NCBI RefSeq assembly: GCF_001429245.1
Contig: NZ_LMJE01000007.1
Span: 287,127 to 351,126, forward strand
Source of the DNA: Rhizobium sp. Root274
Lineage (GTDB): Bacteria; Pseudomonadota; Alphaproteobacteria; Rhizobiales; Rhizobiaceae
Length of the DNA stretch: 64,000 nt
Direction of reading: 5' to 3'
The notes beneath the pieces are model-generated. The model was not told the origin of the DNA. It saw nothing but the letters and a program-made list of their open reading frames with translations, and ran no database searches. Made by a program: the position numbers and the translations under genes. Positions within the stretch are counted from its first letter, which is position 1, and each line of letters begins with the position of its first letter. This document shows, piece after piece, positions 43,059 to 51,427 of the stretch.

Positions 43059-44249
43059 TCAGTCTGTGAAGACAGGCTGGAAAACGTCGCCATAGGCGTC
43101 GTCGACGATCCTGCCATGCAGGATCAGTTCGGCGCCCAGGCGGCCGATTTCATCCGAACTCTTGGCAGCGGCGCCGCAGCCGCCCGTCAACACGGCGACA
43201 CGTTCGCTGGCATAGCCAATCGCCGGATAGTTCTCGGGCGTGAACGAGGTCACGCAGGCCGCCATGGAGATCGGGGCCTTTGCCAGGCTCGGCACGATCT
43301 GCCCGATGATCCGCTGCAGATGATTGCGGGTGCTGATGCGCCCACCCCGCCGGAACCAGGCGCGGATCTCCGGCTCGGCTTCAAGCAGCAGATCGTCGGG
43401 ATCGCCGCCGATCTTCAGATAGGTCTTGCCATCAGGATAACGCACCGGCGGCAGGAGATAGATGTGATCGATGGGATCGTCCGGTTGATGAATGAGCGAC
43501 GGCATGCCGGCATAGGCCGGGAGGTCCGCATCGGCTATCTCGAAGAAGGCGACCGTGCGACCATAGACCTTGAGATCGAGAGCGCGCGGCAGCAGGTTCT
43601 CGTTGATCGTAAAGCCGCCCGCCGCCACCAGAACCCGGTCGGCCATGTAGACCGCACCATCATCCGTTGTCACCACGCAGGCGCCGCTCTCCTCCCGCAC
43701 CGAAACTACCGTCTGCCGGATGACGCGGGCGCCGGCCTTCTCGGCGAGTGCGCTCTGGGCCTGCACCAGTCGGCGCGGGTTGACGTAACCAGCATTGCGC
43801 GGTTCGTGCACCCCCTCGCAAGCGTCACCGAAGTCGAAGTAGGGGAAGCGTTGTTTCAAGTCGACGGCCGACAGAAGATCCGTCTCGACGCCAAGCGCGT
43901 CGGCGGCAACTTTGACCTGGCTTACATAGGGATCCCGCCCTCCCCGCTTCGGTCCGACGATCAGGCATCCGACTTCGTTATAGAAATCGATGCCGCTCTC
44001 CGCGGCAATCGCCCCATAGCGGGCGATCGAGCGGTTGGCCAAACGCGCCCAGACCGGGTCCGAATCGATGGTGCGGGTGATACGGGCCTCGTCGTAGTGG
44101 CTGGCAAAGACCCCATCGTGCCGGCCCCAGTCCTTGGGCTCGTCCGGACCGATGACCGCGACCGTTTCATCGGCAAGTGCGAGATATCGGGCAGAAGCCG
44201 CACCCATCATGCCACGACCAACGACAATCGTACTGAAATGCTCAACCAT
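43059..44249 (-). CDS. FAD-dependent oxidoreductase (DAO family)
   Basis: A 396-residue flavoprotein with an N-terminal dinucleotide-binding motif (TIVVGRGMMGAASARYLA) and a C-terminal FAD-binding segment (YASERVAVLTGGCGAAAKSSDEIGRL, shown here in part as VLTGGCGAAAKSSDE). The layout resembles monomeric sarcosine oxidase and N-methyltryptophan oxidase, which oxidise secondary or tertiary amines. In sarcosine oxidase flavin is attached through a Cys near the C-terminus, and the Cys in GGCGAAAKSS may or may not play that part. The substrate is unknown. It lies alone between rnpB and a transglycosylase gene. Confidence 0.85.
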   Translation of the reverse strand: MVEHFSTIVVGRGMMGAASARYLALADETVAVIGPDEPKDWGRHDGVFASHYDEARITRTIDSDPVWARLANRSIARYGAIAAESGIDFYNEVGCLIVGPKRGGRDPYVSQVKVAADALGVETDLLSAVDLKQRFPYFDFGDACEGVHEPRNAGYVNPRRLVQAQSALAEKAGARVIRQTVVSVREESGACVVTTDDGAVYMADRVLVAAGGFTINENLLPRALDLKVYGRTVAFFEIADADLPAYAGMPSLIHQPDDPIDHIYLLPPVRYPDGKTYLKIGGDPDDLLLEAEPEIRAWFRRGGRISTRNHLQRIIGQIVPSLAKAPISMAACVTSFTPENYPAIGYASERVAVLTGGCGAAAKSSDEIGRLGAELILHGRIVDDAYGDVFQPVFTD

Positions 44250-44334
44250 TATATCACCACCTGAAATCGACAGCCGGTGATAGCATGGGCCGCAAACCTG
44301 TCCATGGAAGCAAAGCCCTCGGCCACAGGTTTTC

Positions 44335-44859
44335 TCAGCTGCCGATCAGCGCAATAACCTTGCCGCAATAGCGCTTGGAGACCGGGTTCATCCGCTTGGC
44401 ACCATGCCCGGCATTGTAGCGCAGGATCGTGCCGCAGGTCTCGCCGCCACCCAGTTCATGGGCCATCGACAGATACTTCATGCCGTAGCGAATATTGGTC
44501 TCGGGATCGTAGAGGCCCTTGGTCGTGCCGCGATAGCCCATGGCGCGGGCGGTGGCTGGCTTGATCTGCATCAGACCAACTTCACCAGCGCTGCCTCGAG
44601 CCTTTGGATTGAAGTTGCTTTCGATGCGCACCACCGCATGGGCGAGATCGACGGGAACACCATAGGTTTTCGCGTATTTCGAGATGATCTTGCCATAGGG
44701 GCTTTTCGAAAAGGAAGGGGCAACGGGAAAACCGGCATCTCGGGTGATGGTCTTCAGCGACCATGTCGAGCGCGTTTCCTTTTCACCGGCCGATGCAGTC
44801 TGGATCTGAGTCAAAAGGATAGCGAGGCATGCCGCAGCAGCAACCAGTCGTCTTGTCAT
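44335..44859 (-). CDS. SLT-type lytic transglycosylase, periplasmic
   Basis: A 174-residue protein with a signal peptide (cleavage near residue 24, TASA/GE) and a single SLT domain. The catalytic Glu is in VVRIESNFNPKARG, followed by GEVGLMQIKPATARAMGY and the NIRYGMKYLSMA helix. It cleaves MurNAc-GlcNAc bonds, forming anhydro-muramic ends. It is similar in architecture to the lipoprotein transglycosylase at 48959. The 257-base gap to the amidase gene contains a possible short coding frame on the other strand. Confidence 0.93.
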   Translation of the reverse strand: MTRRLVAAAACLAILLTQIQTASAGEKETRSTWSLKTITRDAGFPVAPSFSKSPYGKIISKYAKTYGVPVDLAHAVVRIESNFNPKARGSAGEVGLMQIKPATARAMGYRGTTKGLYDPETNIRYGMKYLSMAHELGGGETCGTILRYNAGHGAKRMNPVSKRYCGKVIALIGS

Positions 44860-45116
44860 GGGAAGGGTCAGTCTCCGTACAAAGGTCGAAACCGGCGCGC
44901 GTCAAAGCGGACGCAATCCTTGCGTCGCGAGCCCTGCATGGGCTCCCCGTTCCAGACCTTCAGTGTTTATGTTTGCGACGGGCACCTGATGGAGCCGCCG
45001 TCGCGTTCAGCCCGGTCTTTAGACCCCGGCAATAAGGAAATCGTGTGGCGCTGCAACAAAACTGCGGCCGAAGCGTTCGCGCGGAGCCTCTCGGGAGGTG
45101 GTTCCGAAACCCCGTT

Positions 45117-45878
45117 TCAGGCGTATCGCGGCAGCTGCGTCAGCAGGCGGTGCAGGGTCTCAATGGTCGAGCTATCGGCCACACCGTCAACCTTGGCGGG
45201 TCGGAAATGCCGCTGGAACGCCGCAACCACACCCTCGGTGCGCAGGCAATATTCGCCCGAAATCTCAATGCCATACCCATAGAGTGAGAGCATCGACTGC
45301 AGCGCTTCGACCGGTTGGCCGGCGTCACCCCGCTGGAAGAAGCGCCCACCGCCAATCGGGGACGGCTCGACCCAGTGCCCGACGCCTGCTGCAGCCAGCT
45401 TTCCCCAGGGGAAATTTTCACCCGGATCAACCTTGCGGATGGGAGCCACATCGGAGTGCGCCAGCACCCGTTCGGCCGGGATTTGATGCCGTTCGACGCA
45501 ATCGCGACACAATTCGATCAGGGCTTCGATCTGCCGGTCTGGGAAATCCGGCAGCCCACCGGGATGACCTGGATTGGCGATTTCGATGCCGATCGAGCGC
45601 GAATTGATGTCCGTCTCGTCGTGCCAGACGCTTTTGCCCGCGTGCCAGGCACGCCTGGCCTCCGGCACCATCTGCACCACGCGCCCGTCCTCATGCACCA
45701 GATAGTGGCTGGAGACCTGGCTCTCGACATTGCACAGCCAAGCCTGCGCGCCTTCGGCAGATGGCATGCCGGTATAATGCAGAAGGAGAATATCCGGCCG
45801 CTCGACGCCGACCCGCTCGCCATGATTGGGCGACGGGCAAACCTCGGCGCCGACGAAATCCGCAATAAACGACGTCAT
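45117..45878 (-). CDS. N-acetylmuramoyl-L-alanine amidase with peptidoglycan-binding domain
   Basis: A 253-residue Amidase_2 (AmpD/AmiD-type) zinc enzyme. Probable metal ligands are His in ILLLHYTGM and His with Asp in VLAHSDVAPIRKVDPG; RRAWHAGKS and IGIEIANPGHPGG are other core segments. A PG_binding_1 domain follows (QPVEALQSMLSLYGYGIEI). No signal peptide is visible, so it may act on recycled anhydro-muropeptides in the cytoplasm like AmpD. The wall-binding domain argues for export, so location is uncertain. Its start overlaps the TerB-DnaJ gene stop by four bases. Confidence 0.92.
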   Translation of the reverse strand: MTSFIADFVGAEVCPSPNHGERVGVERPDILLLHYTGMPSAEGAQAWLCNVESQVSSHYLVHEDGRVVQMVPEARRAWHAGKSVWHDETDINSRSIGIEIANPGHPGGLPDFPDRQIEALIELCRDCVERHQIPAERVLAHSDVAPIRKVDPGENFPWGKLAAAGVGHWVEPSPIGGGRFFQRGDAGQPVEALQSMLSLYGYGIEISGEYCLRTEGVVAAFQRHFRPAKVDGVADSSTIETLHRLLTQLPRYA

Positions 45879-46612
45879 GCCGCGCGGCGCGCCTTTTCGA
45901 TCGCCGAATAGGCCGCGTTGAACTTGGCCATGCGATGGTTGGCGACGCTATGGAATTCCGTCGGGATACCGCGTGCGTGCAACCGGTCAGGATGATGTTC
46001 GGCGGCTAGCGCGCGATACTTCTTGCGGATCGTCGCGAAATCATCCGATGGCTTCACGCCGAGCACGCCGTAGGGGTCGCCATCGACATGGATGTGCCGC
46101 TCCGTGATCATGGCAAAGCGCTCTTCGGAGATCGAGAAGATCTCCGCGATCCGCGACAGGAATGCGAGTTCCTTCTCATGCACCAGACCATCGGCCTTGG
46201 CGATATGGAAGAGCGCATCGATGATGTCTTCCAGTACCGGGCAAAACTGGTCGCAGGTCCGGCACATACTGGCGAGGTTCTTCGCGTAGGTCTCGAAACC
46301 CGCCACGTCCTGACGGGCGAGATTGTAAAGCCGCGCCACATTGCGCGCTTCCTCGGGCGGGAATTCGAAGATCTTGCGAAAGGCTTCGACCTCAGCATTC
46401 GAGACGACGCCGTCTGCCTTTGCCATCTTGGCGGAGAGCGCAATGATCGCAACCGAGAAGGAGACCCGGCGCCGCGTCTCGGGGTCTCCTTCGAAGGCAG
46501 TGCGCACCGCTTCCACGATGCTGCCGATCACATTGCCGGCCGCCTCACCGATCGCACCCAGCAAACGGTCCCAGAATGACGAAATTTGTTCGCAGGCGAA
46601 ATCGAATATCAT
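45875..46612 (-). CDS. TerB-DnaJ domain protein (DjlA-like)
   Basis: A 245-residue protein. An amphipathic N-terminal region (ISSFWDRLLGAIGEAAGNVIG) precedes a TerB-like helical domain (SFSVAIIALSAKMAKADGVVS, ALFHIAKADGLVHEKELAF). The C-terminal J domain has the essential HPD (ALAAEHHPDRLHARG). This is the DjlA layout without an obvious membrane helix. J domains stimulate DnaK ATPase. Tight coupling to the amidase gene is notable but its meaning is unknown. Confidence 0.9.
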   Translation of the reverse strand: MIFDFACEQISSFWDRLLGAIGEAAGNVIGSIVEAVRTAFEGDPETRRRVSFSVAIIALSAKMAKADGVVSNAEVEAFRKIFEFPPEEARNVARLYNLARQDVAGFETYAKNLASMCRTCDQFCPVLEDIIDALFHIAKADGLVHEKELAFLSRIAEIFSISEERFAMITERHIHVDGDPYGVLGVKPSDDFATIRKKYRALAAEHHPDRLHARGIPTEFHSVANHRMAKFNAAYSAIEKARRAA

Positions 46613-46939
46613 GAATGAGATTGACCAAATATGGGGCCAAAAAGCAAGAAGATCGCCCCATTGGGCGGGATTAAAGTTTCTTCATGTCCAATTGCTTTTG
46701 TTGAACCGGGGCGATCTTGGACACCGTCGCGACGAGCCATTGCCTTTTCCACAGCCCCCAGACATGCGAGCCAGCAATTGAAACGATTGAAACTCCACTT
46801 CCGCCAAACTTTACCGCACAAGCCAGCGAAATTGCGGAAATCGTTGCATTTTTTTCTTTACAGCTCGGCGCCGCTGTCGCATCCCTTTAGCCCCGACCGT
46901 GAAGATGCAGGCGGATGATCGCCTGTCCTAGGAGGATTT
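46613..46939. other. Divergent intergenic region (327 bases)
   Basis: This gap separates the TerB-DnaJ gene (minus) and the phosphofructokinase gene (plus). It is more AT-rich than the flanks, with a TTTTTTTCTTTA tract around 46850, and presumably holds two divergent promoters. A strong AGGAGG ribosome site lies just before the phosphofructokinase ATG. I see no RNA gene, repeat or operator. Confidence 0.6.
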
Positions 46940-48154
46940 ATGGCCAAGCAGAAAGTCGCGATGTTGACCGCCGGGGGCCTCGCCCCCTGTCTTTCCTCCG
47001 CAGTCGGCGGCCTCATCGAGCGCTACACCGACATTGCTCCGGAAATCGAGCTGGTCGCCTATAAGTCCGGCTTTCGCGGCATGCTGATGGACTACAAGAT
47101 CGAGATTACCCGTGAGATGCGGGAAAAGGCACATGTCCTGCATCGCTATGGCGGCTCGCCGATCGGCAACAGCCGCGTCAAGCTCACCAACACAGCCGAC
47201 TGCGTGAAGCGCGGCTTGGTGAAGGAAGGCGAGAACCCCTTGCGGGTCGCGGCCGAACGGCTCGCGGCTGACGGCATCACCATCCTCCACACCATCGGCG
47301 GCGACGACACCAACACCACGGCAGCCGATCTCGCCGCCTATCTCGGCGCCAACGGCTACAACCTGACGGTCGTCGGCATGCCGAAGACGGTCGACAACGA
47401 CGTCTACCCGATCAAGCAGACGCTCGGCGCCTGGACGGCGGCCGAAGTCGGCGCGCGTTTCTTCGACCATGTCTCGAACGAGCAGAGCGCATCGCCGCGA
47501 ACGCTCGTCATTCACGAGGTCATGGGTCGCCATTGCGGCTGGCTGACCGCCGCCACCGCCCGCGCCTATATGCAGCGCACGAAGAACAACGAATATGTCG
47601 ACGGCTTCATGATGAACCAGGAGCTGAAGAACATCGACGGGCTTTATCTGCCCGAAACGCATTTCGACATGCATGCCGAGGCAGCCCGCCTTAAGGACAT
47701 CATGGACCGCACCGGCTTCGTTACCCTCTTCGTCTCCGAAGGCGCCTGCATGGACGAGATCGTCACCGAACGCGAGGCCGCCGGCGAAGAGATCAAGCGC
47801 GATGCCTTCGGCCATGTGAAGCTCGACACGATCAATGTCGGCAATTGGTTCCAGAAGCACTTCGCCAAGCTGCTCGATGCCGACCGCTCCATGGTGCAGA
47901 AGTCCGGCTACTATGCCCGCTCTGCCCCGGCCAACTACGACGACCTCCGCCTGATCCAGAGCATGGTCGATCTCGCGGTCGAAAGCGGCCTCAACAAGGT
48001 CTCCGGCGTGACCGGCCACGACGAGGATCAGGGCGGACGCTTGCGCACCATCGAGTTCCCGCGCATCCGCGGCGGCAAGCCCTTCGACCTGTCGTCACCC
48101 TGGTTCCAAGAAGTGATGGACTATCTCGGCCAGAAGTATCGTCCGATCAATTGA
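46940..48154 (+). CDS. pfp: Pyrophosphate-dependent 6-phosphofructokinase
   Basis: A 404-residue phosphofructokinase family enzyme that phosphorylates fructose 6-phosphate. The phosphate-donor loop reads TIGGDDTNTTA. The second Asp, where ATP enzymes have Gly (GGDGS), together with Lys in GMPKTVDNDV, is diagnostic for PPi-dependent enzymes. The substrate segment GRHCGWLTAATA is present. The start has an ideal AGGAGG site. PPi-dependent forms are reversible, useful in organisms like rhizobia that rely mainly on Entner-Doudoroff and gluconeogenesis. Confidence 0.95.
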   Translation: MAKQKVAMLTAGGLAPCLSSAVGGLIERYTDIAPEIELVAYKSGFRGMLMDYKIEITREMREKAHVLHRYGGSPIGNSRVKLTNTADCVKRGLVKEGENPLRVAAERLAADGITILHTIGGDDTNTTAADLAAYLGANGYNLTVVGMPKTVDNDVYPIKQTLGAWTAAEVGARFFDHVSNEQSASPRTLVIHEVMGRHCGWLTAATARAYMQRTKNNEYVDGFMMNQELKNIDGLYLPETHFDMHAEAARLKDIMDRTGFVTLFVSEGACMDEIVTEREAAGEEIKRDAFGHVKLDTINVGNWFQKHFAKLLDADRSMVQKSGYYARSAPANYDDLRLIQSMVDLAVESGLNKVSGVTGHDEDQGGRLRTIEFPRIRGGKPFDLSSPWFQEVMDYLGQKYRPIN

Positions 48155-48200
48155 CCTGGGCTCAGAAAACTGGCTTCCTCTCATGTGAGGAGTGAGTGCC

Positions 48201-48836
48201 ATGTCCAATGCAAGCTGGATCGTTTTTGCCGTCGCCTCGGTGGCGTTGTTGGCCGTGCCCGGTCGCTCTGCGCTGCTGGTCATAGCGTATGCCCTGGGGC
48301 ATGGGAAGAAGACGGCCTTCGCGACGGTAACCGGCGTCACGCTCGGCAATCTGGTGGCGATCGGGGTCGCGCTTGCGGCCCTTTTGCTGATGCTGCAGAT
48401 GCCACCGGCCGCCTATGACTACGCCATTTGGTTCGGCAGTGCCTTTATCGTCTATGTCGCCGTGCGCACCTGGCGCGCACCGGTCGCCGGCGGCCTCATT
48501 GCCGACAATGACAATCTGCCGGAAGAAAAGCCGCTGCGAGTCATCGCCCATTGCTGTCGCGAAACGATACGCAACACCCGCAACACGCTCTTCCTTGTCG
48601 CATTGCTGCCGCAATTCATGACGGCAGGAGAGGCTTTCCTGCCGCATGCCTGGGAGTTTGCGACGACCTTTGCAATCCTCTCAGTCGTAACCACCCTCGC
48701 CTATGCGCTCGCGGCTGGCAAGATACGAGAATTCTTGAGGAAACACCCCAAACGCCGGGGCATCACGCGCGCCAGCGGCACGGTTCTGATCGCCGCCGGA
48801 ACGGTCACTGCGGGCTATCGAAAGATCGCCGCATAG
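48201..48836 (+). CDS. LysE/RhtB family exporter
   Basis: A 211-residue membrane protein of the amino-acid efflux family, with about six helices and the N-terminal VPGRSALLVIAYALGHGKKTA segment (PGP-like motif, here PGR) and a central TRNTLFLVALLPQF. The start at 48201 has GAGGA nine bases upstream; a GTG at 48192 would leave no spacing. Substrates of the family are amino acids or homoserine lactones; none can be assigned. It lies 46 bases after pfp and may be read through from it. Confidence 0.88.
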   Translation: MSNASWIVFAVASVALLAVPGRSALLVIAYALGHGKKTAFATVTGVTLGNLVAIGVALAALLLMLQMPPAAYDYAIWFGSAFIVYVAVRTWRAPVAGGLIADNDNLPEEKPLRVIAHCCRETIRNTRNTLFLVALLPQFMTAGEAFLPHAWEFATTFAILSVVTTLAYALAAGKIREFLRKHPKRRGITRASGTVLIAAGTVTAGYRKIAA

Positions 48837-48958
48837 GCTGCAGAAAGGCGTGGCAGCTCCGTAAGCTTGCCGCAATGCTGGGCATAGATTAAGAAACGGA
48901 AATCTGATCGGTGGTGATTTGCCTATCGATTACCTGCTTCTCGTAGACGGATAGTGGC

Positions 48959-49936
48959 ATGATCGTCAGAAAAGACCGCGGCATCGCCCTTTGCTTGGCT
49001 GTTTCAGTGCTGTCAGGCCTGGCTGGATGCACCGCGATCGATGAGAGCGTGAAGGCGGATGTCACGGCAGCACCGGTGACCAATCCGAATTCGCCAGAAA
49101 TGCTGGCCGCCAAGGCAGCCGAAGCCGCAACCAGTGGGCAGACGCCCGCACAGGTCGCAGGCCAATCCGCGGCCCCTGCGGCCATGACCCAGGCCGAACT
49201 GGCCGCCGCCAATCCCGGACCCGCCCCGATAATCCCCGGCACAGAGACCGCAGCCCCGATCCCCGCCCTCAAGGAATCCGCTCTTTCGGCCACGGCTCCT
49301 CAGACCGCCGCCACCCAGGCGCTGACCTTGGTCACCACGCCACCCGGCGTGCCCGCACAGCAAGCCTTGACCGCAGCAGCAGCACCCATGGAGGCAACGC
49401 TTGCGGCCCCGGCATCGGCACAAGCCCTGCAGCAACCGACATCGACGGCAGCCTCCCCTGCCCCCGTGGTACTGGCCTATGCCGCACCGCTTCGTGCGAC
49501 GGCCCTCACCAGCTTCGGCGACCCCTTCGACATTTCGCCTCCCGGCGATCCGGATGCCTTTGAGGCAGCACCGCAGCCGGAGATGGTTGGCCCGACGCGC
49601 CTCAATGCGCTGATCAAGAAATACGCCAAGATCTACGAGGTGCCGGAAGAACTGGTCCACCGCGTCGTGCGTCGCGAAAGCCGCTACAATCCCTCGGCCT
49701 ATAGCCGTGGCAATTACGGGCTGATGCAGATCCGCTACAACACGGCCAAGGCCATGGGCTACGACGGTCCCGCCGAGGGCCTGTTCGACGCGGAAACCAA
49801 CATCAAATACGCGGTCAAATACCTGAAAGGCGCCTGGCTCGTCGCCGACAATGACCACGACGGCGCCGTCCGTCTCTACGCCCGCGGTTATTATTATGAT
49901 GCCAAGCGCCGGGGCCTGCTGCATCTGACGCAGTAA
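48959..49936 (+). CDS. SLT-type lytic transglycosylase, lipoprotein
   Basis: A 325-residue protein. The signal peptide ends in the lipobox LAGC (Cys24), so it is membrane anchored. Residues 30-200 are a disordered Ala/Pro/Thr/Gln-rich linker, and the SLT domain is C-terminal. The catalytic Glu is in RVVRRESRYNPSAYS, followed by GNYGLMQIRYNTAKAMGY and NIKYAVKYLKGAW. The long linker would let the domain reach the wall. The SLT domain resembles that of the protein at 44335, suggesting related paralogues. Confidence 0.93.
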   Translation: MIVRKDRGIALCLAVSVLSGLAGCTAIDESVKADVTAAPVTNPNSPEMLAAKAAEAATSGQTPAQVAGQSAAPAAMTQAELAAANPGPAPIIPGTETAAPIPALKESALSATAPQTAATQALTLVTTPPGVPAQQALTAAAAPMEATLAAPASAQALQQPTSTAASPAPVVLAYAAPLRATALTSFGDPFDISPPGDPDAFEAAPQPEMVGPTRLNALIKKYAKIYEVPEELVHRVVRRESRYNPSAYSRGNYGLMQIRYNTAKAMGYDGPAEGLFDAETNIKYAVKYLKGAWLVADNDHDGAVRLYARGYYYDAKRRGLLHLTQ

Positions 49937-49955
49937 AGCCTGCCTCTTACACCGA

Positions 49956-51326
49956 TCACTTCAGGGCGTCACGGATCGCGGCAACCAGTCGCTGCGGTCG
50001 ATAACCACCACGGCTCGGCGTCAGCCCCATCCGCACCACGACCAGATTTTCGGAAGGAATGACGGCCACGGACTGTCCGTCATGGCCAAGCAGCCACAGG
50101 ACATCCGCCGGAAGACCGTAATGCGCGTCCGCGTCGTCCCCCGGCCCCTGCCGCCAGGCCTGCGCCCCGCCATAAACACCGCCGGAAGCCGTTGTCGGCG
50201 TCATCATACGGGTCACGAAATCGGAGGGGACAATGGCCTTGCCGTCCCAGACGCCGCCTTGTGCCAGCAACAATCCGAACCTGGCCCAATCCCGCGCGGT
50301 CGCGTACAAATACGAACTCCCGACCAGAGTCCCATGCGCGTCCGCCTCAAGCACGGCGCTGCGCATGCCGATCGGGTCGAACAGCGCCTTGCGGGGATAG
50401 GCGAGCGCCTGCTTGGGATCGGAGAAGCGCGACATCCACCATTGCGAAATCAAAACCGCCTCGCCGGAGGAATAGGTGAACCGCGTCCCGCGCTCAACCG
50501 CGGCCGGCAGCGAGAGCGCATAGGCTGCCATGTCAGACTGCAGATAGAGCATGCGCGTCACGTCGGTGACGTCGCCATAATCTTCGTTGAAATCGAGTCC
50601 GCTTTGCATGGCCAAGAGATCGGATAGCCGGATCTGCGCTCTGGTGTCGGCAGCCCACTCGGGAAACAGGCCGTCGATATCGAGATCCACAGCCTGATCG
50701 GCCGCCACCCTGCCGGCAAGCACTGCATTGACGCTTTTGGCCATCGACCAGCCGAGCAGAGGCGTCTGGGCGTTGAACCCGGCGCCATAGCTCTCCCCGA
50801 CGATGCGCCCATCTTTGACCACGACCACGGCACGATAGGCGGAACCCAGCAGGGCCTGGTCCTGCAGCACCGTCGACAGACGCGGATCCGCCGCATCGAT
50901 ACGCTCCCCCCCAGGCCAGGACACAGTGTCATCAGAAGGAACGGCTTCGGAAACCGGGGCCGAAATGCCTTGCGCCGAGGCAATGTCGCCATCCGGCACC
51001 GAGGCACAGCCGAGTCCGTCGCGATAGACGGAAACGGACGGCGCGATAAAGCCGGCGAGCTCAGCCTTGACCAGCCGCCGATCCATGTCCACCTCGACAC
51101 CGAAAAGTTTCAACAGCGGATGTCCCGGTGCCTGAACGTCATCCGCAAGCACGTCATCGGCATCGCGCCCGGCGAGGAAGACGTTCGAACAGACGATTTT
51201 GGCCGCATAGCCCGTCCCCACTCTCAACAGGTCAGGCGGCACCAGCCACAGCCACACGCATCCACCCAGGACCAGGATGGCGAGAGCAGCCCCGATAGCG
51301 AGCAACAGTTTTGACAGGAGACGCAT
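49956..51326 (-). CDS. Serine hydrolase (beta-lactamase / class C PBP fold)
   Basis: A 456-residue protein from the ATG at 51326, which has GGAGGAAAAC upstream. An N-terminal membrane or lipoprotein-like segment (LLLAIGAALAILVLGGCVWLW) precedes a beta-lactamase-like domain. It has SxxK as WSMAKSV (around residue 194), YxN-like YSSGE (around 285), and a C-terminal HDGQS segment in place of the usual KTG. Family members include esterases, D-amino peptidases and 6-aminohexanoate-dimer hydrolases; no substrate can be given. LGGC could be a lipobox, but a hydrophobic run continues after it. Confidence 0.88.
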   Translation of the reverse strand: MRLLSKLLLAIGAALAILVLGGCVWLWLVPPDLLRVGTGYAAKIVCSNVFLAGRDADDVLADDVQAPGHPLLKLFGVEVDMDRRLVKAELAGFIAPSVSVYRDGLGCASVPDGDIASAQGISAPVSEAVPSDDTVSWPGGERIDAADPRLSTVLQDQALLGSAYRAVVVVKDGRIVGESYGAGFNAQTPLLGWSMAKSVNAVLAGRVAADQAVDLDIDGLFPEWAADTRAQIRLSDLLAMQSGLDFNEDYGDVTDVTRMLYLQSDMAAYALSLPAAVERGTRFTYSSGEAVLISQWWMSRFSDPKQALAYPRKALFDPIGMRSAVLEADAHGTLVGSSYLYATARDWARFGLLLAQGGVWDGKAIVPSDFVTRMMTPTTASGGVYGGAQAWRQGPGDDADAHYGLPADVLWLLGHDGQSVAVIPSENLVVVRMGLTPSRGGYRPQRLVAAIRDALK

Positions 51327-51427
51327 GTTTTCCTCCGCAGTTGCGGCCATGCAATCAGGAAATCATGACAGGCGAAAGAGGACCGGCGGCAATGCCCGCC
51401 TCTGTCCCCGCTTGAAAGAGAGAGAAC

